Shown: positions 44,378 to 56,254, counted from the stretch's first letter. The stretch: DNA of 64,000 bases from Gigantopelta aegis (GCF_016097555.1 NC_054704.1:28314207-28378206), one strand, 5' to 3'. Notes: generated from the sequence alone by a model not told the origin. Program-made: numbers and translations.

Positions 44378-46517
44378 GCGATAGCCAGTAGTCAAAATGT
44401 CTGATAATTATTTTGACCGGTTGTCGAAGTGGTCGTTCGGTTTAACTTGTTGCATAAAAAACAGTCTGGCAAACATTAGCGACAAACGGCTGGCTGAACT
44501 CACATCTGGTATCTCGTGACTACGAGATTTCAGTTTGTTGTTTTTACACTGATTATTCTTATATTTGATACATACTTGTGGCTTCCGTTATTTGTAAACC
44601 TGAATGCAACCTATGAATACTACTAATAAATAGTATTTGGTCTAGTTTGTGATTTTTCAAGTTTTCTGCATCATGTATTATCAGACATAGGCCTACATTC
44701 GGACAAGACTAACGGCACGCGGACCGCATGGCGAGAATGTCTCGAGTATAATTATATCGTACGTGAAACTGTCATTGAAAGGAGTTCAGTTGATATTGGT
44801 CGTTCTTATTTTATTATTGGCAAAAACTATCGTGAAAATGTAAAATGAAAGCTTGATCGCGAATTATTTTAGCCGCGAAAATGTTTGCGTATATATACGG
44901 TATTATCGACTAATTAACAGCTTGGCGTTTTTAATTTCGAATTGCCTCGGCAAATAATGTTCCGGTAAAATATGTATATATTATATCGTTTAAGAATTGT
45001 CAATTTTCATAACAAAAATGAACACCGAATACGTTGGAATGATCAGCCAAATGAGGAATTTTTCTCGGGCTTCAGTCGCACTTTGGATCAGACATCAAAT
45101 CAACTCAGAAAAGACTAAAAAAATCACTTTGAACAAGTTAGATGACCAAGCTGCTTAGCATAACCATTGACAAATATTATTCAGAAATATGTTGTACTAT
45201 AAAAATTAAACCCTGACATTTCTATGCTATTTTCTATATAGCCAAAAAAAACCTAAGTGAGATTATCTGGGTGTGTGTGTGTGGAGGGGGGAGGGAGGAG
45301 GCAACTGTCCCCCTTGACCTCCGGAGGATACGGCCTTGTAAACAAGTGACAGTGATGACCCGTCACATGTACTGTTCTGTACTTGTTTTATTTTGGGGTA
45401 AGCAGCCCACAATACAGATACATGTATAAGAAATATGCAATTTTATTGAAAAGAATGTGTTTTATTCATGTTTACTCATTTTATTAAAGTGCTAATCAAA
45501 TTCCAATAGTTGCTAATCAATTCTCCATCCAGTAGGAAAAACTGCTAATCAAAATTTTAAAAACAAATTGCACCCTGTATATATATATACCAGTAGTTAT
45601 GACGGCTTTGTACAGGACGTTCCTACACGTGGCGGTCTAGTATTCTATATACTTAGATATGGTGGAAAACACATTAACAGTAAAGAAAATAAATATATAT
45701 ATAATACTCAATGCGTTCGTGTTGACACTGTTTATAGCTATGATAACCCTAGTATAAAAACGTGCATGAGTACACAGGACGGCACCTGCCTTCAAATCCC
45801 CCTTTTTTAAATTCTCACTTTATGGATATACATGTAACAGCAAAAAATCTCAACCCCCTCCCCATTTGTTTTGCTTTCCCCTATTAGTTTTGCTTTCTCC
45901 TATTAGACCGACACTAAGAAAAATGCAACAAAACACATTCTGATATTTAAAATATGACTTTACTGTTAAAACAAACTGATATGTAATTTCAAGTCACTTG
46001 TGACACTCAGATAATTGCAAACACTCTCCGTAATTCGGTGTGTGGTGGACTTAGTTTTTCGTTGTGTTGAAGTTCAGCCCAAGGACGATTTAGTCCATAA
46101 ACTCTGTCTAAACAACAAGCAACGAGCTAGCTACAAGCTGTAACGCCTTGGAATCATGTTGTTCAGGAAAGCATTCTGTTATTAGTTCCAGCCATTATAT
46201 TATAATCAACTGATCCGAGTAAAATCAGTCTGCATTTTTATCGCCATAAACTAATAAATTCCCAGTCAAAGGGAAACGACTGGTTTGGTATTTATTCTGA
46301 TATTAAAAAATAAAAATCCTAAATCCAGGACGGTCTCATTCATGTAATTCATAAATTTCACAAATCTTTACAACACAAAATATTTCGTAAAGCATGTCCC
46401 GGATCCCCCAACAGATCTCGCTTCATTCGGAAGTTCGGGTTTTAGAATCTTGGGACCTCCCCCCCCCCCCCCACCCGAAACATTACACCCCCCCCCCTCC
46501 ATAAACATTCTACACCC
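44378..46517. other. No confirmed gene
   Basis: Small protein-like frames begin at 44397 (MSDNYFDRLSKWSFGLTCCI…) and 45018 (MNTEYVGMISQMRNFSRASV…, 46 codons). Neither has splice support or a recognised family. C-runs lie at 46459-46472 and 46488-46496. Confidence 0.45.
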
Positions 46518-46529
46518 GCACATGCTAGG

Positions 46530-46810
46530 AATGAATGAATGAATGAATGTTTAACGACACCCCAGCACGAAAAATACATCGGCTATTGGGTGTCAAACTA
46601 TGGTCATGCAAATAAATAAAGTGATGATCAACATCAATATAAAAATTCAAGACAAACAAAAACAGTGTAAAGAACTGTGCAAAAACATAAATATCACAGA
46701 ATTTTACGGATACTGAATTTTACTCAAAACTTCAATTTTGTGCTGTATTGGCCATTCTCAAAGAGAATGTTACACCCCTGCACCACGGTGAGGTTACAGC
46801 ACACGCAGGG
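46530..46810 (-). mobile_element. LINE 3'UTR insertion with 12 bp target-site duplication
   Basis: On minus it ends gacacccaatagccgatgta…ctggggtgtcgttaaac and (attc)n, as in the LINE at 32640-33210. Upstream sequence includes attctctttgagaatggcca. Perfect duplication gcacatgctagg at 46518-46529 and 46811-46822. Confidence 0.9.
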
Positions 46811-46854
46811 GCACATGCTAGGTGACCCGTGAACAGTAAACCAGGACAGTAATG

Positions 46855-47335
46855 TATATAGAGGTTTTTCCAGCTAAAGGAAAAAGGGCACTTTTAAGTA
46901 GTACTAAACCATATAACTTCCAGCTGGGTCAAAGTTCGAGGTGCACCCATGTTTTGACAGAGTGGTTAATTCCACAAATCCTGTCATTAGTGATAAATGT
47001 GAGTGTTGTAAAAAAAGATAAAAGTTTCATCTTGGCAAAAATGTATGCAATTTTATTTCATCTAGTACCACTGTCAAGTAACCTTGTGCTTGAAACATAT
47101 ATGGAGTACCTGTAAAAAAAGGTACTCAATTGTTTTGCGGTACTAGGGTAGTCATAGACGCTACCCGTTACCTCTACCTCTGAAATGAGCAGCTTCACCC
47201 CCATTTATTTTTTGATTCAATTTAAGGGTGAGGGTGGCAGTATTTATATCCGTAGTGTATAAGTCGATTGATACGCTGCATGTATGAGTTATAGCGTCGT
47301 CTATGGGATTTGATTTGGTGGTATACACCCTATGA
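46855..47335 (+). repeat. Dispersed repeat R, copy 3 (solitary)
   Basis: Same landmarks as the copies at 11285 and 33893 (gggtcaaagttcgaggtgca, atgtatgcaattttatttca, gtcgtctatgggattt). The long repeat is not next to it. Confidence 0.85.
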
Positions 47336-47380
47336 ACTAAAACAAAGAGAAGAAAAAAGGTCGAGTTAAAAGTTAAAGTT

Positions 47381-47463
47381 ATAGTCCTAGAGAGGGAACC
47401 CGCTACATTTTGTTCCATTAGTAGCAAGACTTAGATCTTTTATATGCACCATTCCACAGAAAA
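47381..47463 (-). mobile_element. SINE core fragment
   Basis: Minus-strand piece: agagagggaacccgctacat, attagtagcaag and cttttatatgcaccatt. Head and tail are missing. Confidence 0.75.
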
Positions 47464-48364
47464 TGTCAAGTTCGTATTTTTATAACTGTAGCCTACATAG
47501 CTCTTCAAAACAATTTCAGTAGGCCTATGCCATATCAATTTTATTTCTTGGTAATGTTTTAAGTTATAAAATATTTTCTTCACCTACCCACCATGATCTT
47601 GCACTCATGATGAAATCATTTCTCTAAATACTATTCTTAGTTATATTGATAACAGGGCCGTAGCATTAGGAAAGCATTATAGGAACTTAAAGAAAAGGAG
47701 TTTTAGACTATTAACTACTCAGTTGCCCCCCCCCCCCCCCCAAACAAAAAATCCTATCTAGGGCCCTGGGTAACATTGACAAATCTCATAATCGCTTTTC
47801 ACTATCGATCGTATAGTTATTTATGTCTTTATATTGTTGTGCGTGTACCTAAGATGTTTTTAATCCCTGATATATCGCGATGTCAGTGGATCAAACCAAA
47901 GTGCTCCTTTAAAGGGGCATTCCCTGGAATATTTTTTATTATTTAAGCATATAGAACAGAAAATCCAGTTACGTTTGGTGCATATATGACGCCGCGCACC
48001 GCAATGGTTTCGCTACGATGGCTTATCTAGGTAAAAAACAAAGGCAGTATTTCGAAAGTGGGACACTTTTGACGGGCTCCTACCGATCTCGGTTTTCATT
48101 GGCTTATCACAAGTGTGGAATTCCCCAACAAGAGATCACGTGAGATTTCGCAATTTTTGAACAAATTTAACTGTCTTGATTGAGGGGTCGTCTCATATCT
48201 CCAAAACATATTTATATCCATAGAGGTATGGTACAACACCTTTCCAGGGGTCGGTGGGTGGGTGTTACTAATTATGTAACGCTCTAGGGGTAGAGGAAGA
48301 GGGTACTGTGTTCGATTTTTATTAATTACTTAGACCTAAAAAGGTGTGGTTTTTTGAAATGTGC
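47464..48364. other. No recognisable gene
   Basis: C-run at 47727-47741. At 47914, aaaggggcattccctgg resembles a TTAA-type element end, without a partner being recognised. Confidence 0.5.
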
Positions 48365-48815
48365 GGTCAGTCTAGGATCGATCCCCATCGGCGGGTATAT
48401 AAATGACCATGGTATGTGATATCCTGTGTGAGATGGTACATATAAACGATCCCTTGCTAAAACAAAAATGTAGCGGGTTTGCAAGGCGCGTGTGCAGGGA
48501 TTTCAACAGGGTTGGGGTTGTAGACTGTTTTGAGCGAAGTTTATATGGGTCCATACTCCCCCAGAAAATACACTTCAATTTTTTGTTAAGCTTAGGCAAG
48601 TAAGGGTTTCGACCTCCTATACCCTCCCCCTGCACATGCACCCGATTCCTCTCTAAATGTCAAAATTACTAAATGTTAGACATCCAACAGCAGATGGAAG
48701 GAAGGATAGGATATGTTTTATTTAACGACGCACTCAACACATTTTATTTACGGTTGTATGGCGTCGGATGATTATTAAATCAATATGCTTTAACTTTGAT
48801 GTCGTTAAACACCCC
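48365..48815 (+). mobile_element. SINE, family A, interrupted twice
   Basis: The distal head and core (gatcgatccccatcggcgg … tagcgggttt, to 48480) resume at about 48646 (cctctctaaatgtcaaaatt) and again at about 48768 (gatgattattaaatcaatat … gtcgttaaac). The first interruption (48481-48645) begins gcgtgtgcaggg and ends ccctgcacatgc, an inverted pair, so it may be a tiny MITE. The second (48696-48767) is the tail end of a B/C-type SINE on minus. Confidence 0.75.
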
Positions 48816-49062
48816 CCACCCCTAACTTTACCCTTTCTAAACTAAAGAATATTTATTTGAATTTGTCGATTTTAACACGTAAAATTAAGAAGTGAAAACG
48901 TTCATTGTCTACTTTAGTATATATATATTTAAACAAAATATATACATAATTAATGTGTTACTAGTATACAAACTAAACTTTGAAAGTTCTACTAACACTT
49001 TATAAAATATGAATTCTGAAATAGGAAGGTACGATTGTCGATAATACGTTGTCAAGATCAAA

Positions 49063-49454
49063 GAAAGAAGAAAGAAGTGTTTTATTTAACGACGCACTCA
49101 ACACATTTTATTTACGGTTATATGGCGTCAGACATATGGTTAAGGACCACACAGATTTTGAGAGGAAACCCGCTGTCGCCACTACATGGGCTACTCTTCC
49201 GATTGGCAGCAAGGGATCTTTTATTTGCGCTTCCCACAGGCAGGATAGCACAAACCATGGCCTTTGTTGAACCAGTTATGGATCACTGGTCGGTGCAAGT
49301 GGTTTACACCTACCCATTGAGCCTTGCGGAGCACTCACTCAGGGTTTGGAGTCGGTATCTGGATTAAAAATCCCATGCCTCGACTGGGATCCGAACCCAG
49401 TACCTACCAGCCTGTAGACCGATGGCCTGCCACGACGCCACCGAGGCCGGTACA
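49063..49454 (-). mobile_element. SINE, family C, with 14 bp target-site duplication
   Basis: Family C head on minus (accggcctcggtggcgtcgt) and a B-type tail. Duplication ttgtcaagatcaaa at 49049-49062 and 49455-49468. Confidence 0.95.
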
Positions 49455-50514
49455 TTGTCAAGATCAAACCGGTTTTAACGAAAGACTCTAGTACCGTATC
49501 CTCAACCGAATGTTCTTCGTACAGCGCAAGATTTCTTTTAATTTTTTGAGACGAACCCTACAATTTGAAATCTGCAAACGCACGTGTTAACTGAAACTGA
49601 CAAGATTTGTTGTGCTTTGCCGAGCTATGGCGGCACAGGCGACGAATCAAACATATACTTTTGACGATCTCCGTTCATAGCGAACAAACACGAGTTTTTT
49701 AAAGGTGCATTTGAGCTTGTATTTCATATTTGTACATGATGTTATAATATGGTAACCAGAGAATGTAACTTTAAATGATCGCGAAGACAAAGAAAGAAAT
49801 GTTTTATTTAACGACGCACTCAACACATTTTATTTACGGTTATATGGCGTCAGACACATGGTTAAGGACCACACAGATTTGGAGAGGAAACCCGCTGTCG
49901 CCACATAGGCTACTCTTTTTACGACAGGCAGCAAGGGATCTTTTATTTGCGCTTCCCACAGGCAGGATAACACAAACCATGGCCTTTGTTGAACCAGTTA
50001 TGGATCACTGGTCGGTGCAAGTGGTTTACACCTACCCATTGAGCCATGCGGAGCACTCACTCAGGGTTTGGAGTCGGTATCTGGATTAAAAATCCCATGC
50101 CTCGACTGGGATCCGAACCCAGTACCTACCAGCCTGTAGACCGATGGCCTGCCACGACGCCACCGAGGCCGGTACATTGTCAAGATCAAACCGGTTTTAA
50201 CGAAAGACTCTAGTACCGTATCCTCAACCGAATGTTCTTCGTACAGCGCAAGATTTCTTTTAATTTTTTGAGACGAACCCTACAATTTGAAATCTGCAAA
50301 CGCACGTGTTAACTGAAACTGACAAGATTTGTTGTGCTTTGCCGAGCTATGGCGGCACAGGCGACGAATCAAACATATACTTTTGACGATCTCCGTTCAT
50401 AGCGAACAAACACGAGTTTTTTAAAAGTGCATTTGAGCTTGTATTTCATATTTGTACATGATGTTATAATATGGTAACCAGAGAATGTAACTTTAAATGA
50501 TCGCGAAGACAAAG
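49455..50514. repeat. Tandem duplication of a roughly 338 bp flank around a chimeric SINE
   Basis: 49455-49792 and about 50177-50514 are almost identical unique DNA (from ttgtcaagatcaaaccggtt to gatcgcgaagacaaag). They are separated by a second family C SINE. Confidence 0.92.
49793..50176 (-). mobile_element. Chimeric family C SINE
   Basis: Its left (tail) half differs from the SINE at 49063 (tttggagaggaaacc, ctttttacgacaggcagc). Its right (head) half and right flank, including the ttgtcaagatcaaa duplication, are identical to it. The unoccupied left-insertion site gacaaaggcaag is seen at 50508-50520. Confidence 0.88.
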
Positions 50515-51290
50515 GCAAGAAAATGCAGACGATATTGGCGGAACCCGTTTGACTTAGATACGGTTTTAACGTGCTCATATACCTTTATGGTTTCGAGCAC
50601 GCCTACCCCGAGTCCGGCCGGTCCGACTCGGGGCAGGAAAAACCTAACTACTATAACAATTAAAAAAAAATTGCAATTTAATGCCAAAATAAAAAAATAA
50701 AATATGCCAACATTCATAACTTTTGACTGCGTCCTTAATACATATGTAACCCTATTCTGTATTAATAATAAAAAATTAATTGAACGCAATTTTAGATGGG
50801 GAGGTCTAAAAATATATTATTTACCTATATAATAAAATTATTTAGTCCCCAGAGGTAAAGAAGAAGGGTAGGGTGGTAGGCCCAGCCCACAGAAAAGTTA
50901 TATTAAATTTAATATTCCCGCCACTTAGCTTAGTAACTTAATAACTATAACCTAACAAATAGGGTCAATTTTGAAATTTTGAATATTAACGCCAAAAGTA
51001 TAAAAAAAAGAGAAAATTGGGGTAAATAAGTTTTGGCTGCGCCCTTAAAGAAAAATATTAACATTGCTAACCTATATAAATTATTAATATAATATAATTT
51101 CGGCGCAAATTTAGATGGGCTGGTCTAAAATTAATAATAATTATTAAACAATATTCATTAAGCCCATGGACTACTCCTGCTTATTGTCACTGCGCAGGTA
51201 ACGTCCTTTGAAAATCCTTTCTTCTTTTACGCATTTGAGTGTGAGAAAGGCGTTTAATATAAAGTCAATTTCCGCTAAGCTCATAAAATA
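50515..51290. other. No gene; diverged tandem duplication
   Basis: 50715-50870 and 51030-51175 are related (gactgcgtccttaa/ggctgcgcccttaa; ttagatggg.ggtctaaaa.t). AT-rich. Confidence 0.5.
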
Positions 51291-51404
51291 AAGTTTCGTT
51301 CCACATATCGGGGGTCTAAAAAATCTTTGTGTTTTTGGCTAGATAAATACATTATCTATCACAGAAAAAAAGTTTACCAAGATATTTCCTGCAGTTTTTT
51401 TTAA
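51291..51404 (+). repeat. Left terminal inverted repeat
   Basis: Reverse complement of 56367-56481. Starts aagtttcgttccacatatcg and ends cctgcagttttttttaaa. Confidence 0.85.
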
Positions 51405-52428
51405 ATGATGTCAAAAGGAGACCCCCCTCTGACCAAATTTAGGATTTATTTTTAGAGGGGTGGGTAACTAAAACGGATCTAACTCTGTAACTATAACACA
51501 TAGAACAACATGTGACCACTCAAAACATTTGTATTAGAGTCATCTATACAATGCAATAATAAATATGCAAATATTGTATTTAATTGGATAACCAGAGGTC
51601 AAAATGTCATAAAAAAGTTTAAAATTTGTAATTTTGGGTATGCCCTAATAAAATTAAATTTCAGAAAAGTTATTGCTCCTTATACAATTTAACTGCCTTA
51701 ATTCTATAGAAACATAGTATTGAAATACATTTAAGTGTTAAAAATCAACTCTGAATGTGTTTCAACCCATAATATATAAAGTGAAAAGTTGTACTATTTT
51801 AATATAAATATTTGTAATAATAAATTTAAAACAAGAGCTATGGTAAATGCATTTTTAATGGAAGTAACCAGGTGTATTTCTAAAGAGTTAATAGTCTGTA
51901 CTATTCAAAAAGTCAATCCAGGAGGGTAGTCAATGGTGGACAAGGTCAAACATAGAGGTGAAAGGTCAATTAAGTGCAAACACGTTTTTTTTTTACTGCA
52001 ATGCTTTTTTTGTGCAAACTTTCTTGATAGAAGTGGTCTGGATACTTCTCTTGTCCCTGTAATATATAATTTGACAATATATATATTTGAAGTTATTGGA
52101 AATTATGAAGAATCTCGTAGATGAAAAGGCAAATAACTCGGGTTGACTTTTAAGAAATTGCAGTCCATCTTATATATCAGATTGTGATATTACTGATATG
52201 AAGATTTGAGATGTTTAATTATTTTAAATGGTCTAATCACTTTGAATAGGTACTAGTACCTATTAGTACCATAGTTCTAACTCCTTATAGGCCTGCATTT
52301 AAAAAAAAATTTTTTTAATTAGCTGTGAAATGCACTGTGCAGGCGTTTTTGGCTTATGTTTCTGCTTTCTCACAACTGTTCTGCACATATACAGTCAAAC
52401 AATGTATATTTATGTATTTGTATAGATT
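51405..52428 (-). other. Non-coding 3' part of the TIR element
   Basis: AT-rich, no frame resembling a transposase. If longer relatives carry more C-terminal coding sequence, this is where it would have been. Confidence 0.5.
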
Positions 52429-53557
52429 TTAGTCCATCTCATCACCACTATCATCATCATGTAATGGACCATCTTCTTGAAGGTGTATGTTGAAGCCACG
52501 CCAGCCTGGAATGTTTGGTTCATCGCTCTGTGTGTATTTCAGTATGACATAGAATAAATCCGTTTTTCTGGCATGGACAACCATTTCCTTGACGATGGCC
52601 ACCTGCAGGTCATGGTCACTAACTGTAAGATCTTCTGGGCCATGTCTCTTTTTTTGATGATAGACTTCTATCTGGCATGGTGGTGGATTCAGAGTACGTT
52701 GTCCTTTTTTGATGACTGCTGTCCTGTTCCCTTCATCTGATGCGGTTGGCTTACTCTGTATCATGATGCCATTCGTATGGTGGGTTGTACCAGCACCAGA
52801 TTTGGTTTCCTCTCCAAAGTCTATATTGTCCCAAACCATTACAGTGGGTGTTTGCTTTTCAAAACCTTTGGGAATGTCTCCACCTGTCTCAAGTTGGAGT
52901 TGGGCCAGGCTTGTCTCATAACCAACAATTGCATCAGATGAAGCACAGTGGCCAAATCTATTCAGAATATCTAACAGCTGACAAGAACCAGTCAAATGTC
53001 GGACTGTGAGACCCAAGGCTAAATATTTTGGAGTTTGTCTTCTTCCATTTGATGCCAGATAAACAACATCCTGACAAATAGACAACAGTTTTAAATAAAT
53101 ACTATCGGGAACACTAACCCTCTCTGAAATAGAAAGCTCTTCTGAGACTCCAATGCTCCAAGCAAGTAAGTTGTACAGTTCCACAGGAACAACTGATTCA
53201 CATGATTCAATGTTCATAGTATCTGATGTTGGTGGCCATGGGGTTTCCATTCGAGGTTGTTCTTTAATATCTCTTTGAAGAATGACACTTGTTTCATATA
53301 AGGTTTGCATGGAACTAAAAGCACTGCTTCTGGCTTATAGACCTGATACAGTAGACTTCATAGGACTGCTTGCCTCAGTGTCAGTGTCGCTTGGTGTTAA
53401 GTCTGATCCAAGCTCACTCTCTGATTGGAATCCTTCCAGGAGATCATCATGTGACAAGGTCTCTGTGAAGACTAGCTCGCTAACATTCTTCCGGCATGGA
53501 GAATGAAAAGTAAGTTGTGGATAGTCATTCTCAATACGTCTTTTCAGTTGATCAGTT
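52429..53557 (-). CDS. TIR-element gene, exon 4: C-terminal domain with WDNID motif; one in-frame stop
   Basis: Acceptor aaatttcag before 53557; the first base completes an Arg codon with exon 3. It reads TDQLKRRIENDYPQLTF… and an acidic linker to TVSGL, where TAA (53337-53335) interrupts. The same frame then continues ARSSAFSSMQTLYET… for 300 more codons to TAG at 52429. Motifs: KYLALGLTVRHLTGSCQLLD, LNRFGHCASSDAIVGYETSL, VMVWDNIDFGEETKSGAGTT-HHTNGIMIQ and IPGWRGFN, with an acidic end (DDDSGDEMD). I recognise the WDNID…GAGTTH..NGI signature from multi-copy proteins of aquatic invertebrates and fish, whose function is unknown to me. The aspartates could be catalytic (DDE-like), but that is inference. 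I recall family members extending beyond the IPGW motif, so this copy may be C-terminally shortened. Confidence 0.8.
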
Positions 53558-53635
53558 CTGAAATTTAAATAAAATAAAGTTCAGTATTTAACAAAAAGGT
53601 TCATCATCGGAGTGATCCTTCTCAGTGGACCCATA

Positions 53636-53885
53636 TGAAGTTTGGGCAATTTTTCTTTCCAACCAGTGGTCCACAACTGGTTCATCAAAGGACGTGGTAT
53701 GTGCTGTCCTGTCTATGGGAAAGTGCATATAAAAGACCCCTTGCTGCTTATCAGAAAGAGTAGCCTATGTGGTGGCAGCGGGTTTCCTCTGAAGAAATGT
53801 GTCAGAATGACCATGTGTTTGACATCTAATAGCCAATGATAAGATAAACATCAATGTGCTCTAGTGTCGTCATTAAATAAAAACA
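53636..53885 (+). mobile_element. SINE, family A variant, in intron 3 of the TIR-element gene
   Basis: Core (accagtggtccacaactggt, tgtgctgtcctgtctatggg, ggtggcagcgggtttcc) and family A tail (gccaatgataaga … gtgctctagtgtcgtcattaa). Confidence 0.85.
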
Positions 53886-54008
53886 AACTTTAAAAAAAAA
53901 AATATATGCCCAAATAACAATAACATTTAATATAACAGTATTTGCTAGTGCATTAATATACATGGCATCTTCAACAAAAGTGTTTTCCAACTATACGTGT
54001 GCTGTTAC

Positions 54009-54176
54009 CTGTAACTTGTGGCATCATTCATTTCATGTTTGGATACAAAGCGTCTAAACAGAAGTAGCAGCAATGACATTCTCAAAATCTCGTGATTTTT
54101 CAGCAGGCGAGTTACCACCACAGTCTCACAAAACAAGGCATATGCAGTTGAATACTGTTGTATTGGAACAGGTTCA
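54009..54176 (-). CDS. TIR-element gene, exon 3
   Basis: Acceptor tgtttatttcag and donor gtaaca. The first base joins AG of exon 2 to give Ser. 55 codons follow, EPVPIQQYSTAYALFCETVV with a helical LLKNHEILRMSLLLLLFRRF and KHEMNDATSY, leaving AG to be completed to Arg by exon 4. Phases fit on both sides and no stops occur. The content looks like an all-helical linker domain between the zinc modules and the C-terminal domain. Confidence 0.82.
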
Positions 54177-54701
54177 CTGAAATAAACAAAGTCAATTGGG
54201 TTATTCATAGTAAAGTCATGTAACAATATACAAGTTAGTTTCTATATGTTTATGTTTAATGCTGATGATGCAGTACATGTACAATGGTATTTAGCATGAT
54301 TATTAACCACATTTGTTGAAATACTCCTTGTAATTTCACTGTCTTCTACAGAAGTTAGATTACAATTGTAGTAATGGTTCAGTTCATCCGATTCTGTCTT
54401 GTGGGTTTCCTCATAAATATTTATATTTAAAATTTGATTAGTCCTTATTAAAACCTAAGTACTTACATATACAAGCACTGTGTGTATGTGAATGTATGTA
54501 TGTATGTGCATGCATGTTGTGGATGTGTGTGCATGGCATATACATGTTTGTAAGTATACATGTGAATTTAAATTCACATCATAATATTATTAATTAAGAT
54601 ACCATGTTTACCACTGTACCAATCAACCTTCACTTTGCTTATGTTATGGGGATATTAATTTTTTTTTTTAAAAGGGGGGGGGGGGGGGGGAATGAAAAAA
54701 C
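54177..54701 (-). other. Intron 2 of the TIR-element gene
   Basis: Donor gttttt (weak) and acceptor tttatttcag. Holds (TATG)-like repeats and a G-run of about 19 at 54673-54690, very close to the donor. Confidence 0.65.
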
Positions 54702-54843
54702 CTTTTCTTCTTTCTCAGGAATCTTGTGTAATTTTTGTAGCATGAACGATGATATTTTACTTCAATAGCTACACAATCCTTGTCTCGAATGTGAAGTAGA
54801 ATTGTTTCATCACACTTCTGAGTGGCTGCCTCTCGCAACTGAC
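54702..54843 (-). CDS. TIR-element gene, exon 2: second zinc-module H-x3-C motif
   Basis: Acceptor acattgcag; its first two bases complete a Gly with exon 1. 46 codons follow (QLREAATQKCDETILLHIRD, KDCVAIEVKYHRSCYKNYTR, FLRKKK) to AG and the donor. Together with C-x2-C (CIIC) at the end of exon 1, the H-R-S-C-Y motif forms a C2HC-type module. A similar pair (CVEC … HKSCYQKFT) lies in exon 1, so the N-terminus has two related modules. The phase joins are exact. Confidence 0.85.
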
Positions 54844-55177
54844 CTGCAATGTAAGATTATTACATGAGTGAACTGAAAACATTTCTTCCAGCCTAAACCA
54901 GTTAAAGCTGTAATATACTAATAATGGTCAGTTACAATATAATAACATCAATTTGTTTGTTGCTTTTTTTTATGTAGACCAGCAGGCTTAGCCAACTCCA
55001 GTCCCCGGATGCACAGGGCTACCCGTGGGCAACCATATTGTTAACTGTATAAACCACATTTTAGATACCTGGTAGTCCATGGTCTGCCATTAAAATGTAA
55101 AATTGTTCTAACCCTGCACACCACAATGTGACTGTCAAAATAAAAGTTTTTTTTTGTGTTTTTTTCTCTTTCACAAT

Positions 55178-55504
55178 TTAGACCAATAGTCCAGTCTGTA
55201 AGATAAAATGAGCTGTTTTTTCCAGTTCGCCTCTCTTTCCATAGAGTTTGGTGTGTATGGCAGTTTCGATTGGCCACTCAGCTTGTCTCAGGTCTTGATG
55301 AATTGGACACGCCTGTAAGATGTGTTCTGCTGTTTGGTCTTCCAGGCCACAACCGCAGGTTGGTGTTGCTGCAAGTTTAAACTTTCTGAACATGTGAGCA
55401 TTCAGTCGGTTGTGGCCTGTCCGGAGTCTCAACAGAGTTACTTGTTCCAAGCGACTGAGAAGGTGGTAATCATCTTGTTCTGTCCTGGGTCTGTTGGCTG
55501 CCAA
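55178..55504 (-). mobile_element. LINE C-terminal fragment in intron 1 of the TIR-element gene
   Basis: The frame reads YHLLSRLEQVTLLRLRTGHN, then RLNAHMFRKFKLAATPTC, GCGLEDQTAEHILQACPI and TKLYGKRGELEKTAHFILQT before a stop at about 55178. This is the conserved end of a LINE polyprotein (LRTGHN.L, C.C....T..H.L..CP). It belongs to a different LINE from the one at 32640. 5'-truncated. Its 5' edge happens to look like an acceptor (ttttggcag). Confidence 0.85.
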
Positions 55505-55704
55505 AATGAATATACCAAATAAAAGTTATAAAAGGTATGCCTAATTAAAATAATTAAATATTTAAATCATATATTTCGCAATATAAATATTTGAAAATAA
55601 GAAGAAAATGTTTCTGGTAATAATTTGAACAAGGGTGGTGACCAGAAGCATATTTATTTGTGTGGCCTAAAATAAAATAAAAATGTTATAAACCAATTAC
55701 TTAC

Positions 55705-56254
55705 CAGCTGACTCAGTTTCTGCATGTATTAGCTTGTCTTTAACTCGTTTGTGTCCAACAGTGACACATAAGTCTTTCTTCTTGCATATGATGCATAATG
55801 CTGGTAAAACACTACAGCTGGATTCACCGACTTTTGACACAACAGAACTGGACCGGAGTTTTTTTGGAGAGCTGACATCAGTATCATCGTTATTTGATTC
55901 ATTTTCTTCTGGCACTACCAATGCTGTTTTGTCACTAGCCTTTTGTGATTTCTCAATGTATATCTTGTTTGTAAACTTTTGATAACATGATTTATGATAG
56001 CCAAAGTGTACACAAGCGTCTTTTGAAAACGGAATGTCAAGTACGCCACTTCTAAAAAGATTGTTCGAAATATCACTAAGTTCGCCCGTTAATTTTGACC
56101 ATTTCGTAGCACACTCTACGCATTTATCCCATGTGGTAGCTGAAAAGGTTGTCAATTTACCTTCCACACCTTGACACACATGTATAATGCAGCGAAGCTT
56201 GCCTAGATCTTTAGATGTAGAAATTTCTTTAATTTTCCCTCTGCGCGCAGCCAT
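55705..56254 (-). CDS. TIR-element gene, exon 1: N-terminal zinc-binding region
   Basis: ATG at 56254 has an ideal context (aacATGgct); an in-frame upstream ATG at 56335 would add 27 residues. From MAARRGKIKEIS it runs through LRCIIHVCQ, TTWDKCVECATKWSKLTGEL and KDACVHFGYHKSCYQKFTNK. An acidic/serine linker follows (VVPEENESNNDDTDVSSPKK), then LPALCIICKKKDLCVTVGHK and ETESA, ending with a split Gly codon at donor gtaagt (55704). CVEC…HKSC and CIIC…HRSC (exon 2) are candidate zinc ligands, suggesting nucleic-acid or protein binding. The product is probably nuclear (SPKKLRSS patch), by inference. The joined protein would be about 660-690 residues apart from the stop in exon 4. Confidence 0.82.

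Noticed and set aside
49035..50089. Conserved frames of about 90-110 codons (GYMASDIWLRTT…) repeated four times
   Set aside because: These are translations of family C SINEs, repeated because the SINE is repeated.
55178..55504. Extra exon of the TIR-element gene at a good-looking acceptor
   Set aside because: The sequence is a LINE polyprotein end with its own stop, and exon 1 joins exon 2 in exact phase without it.
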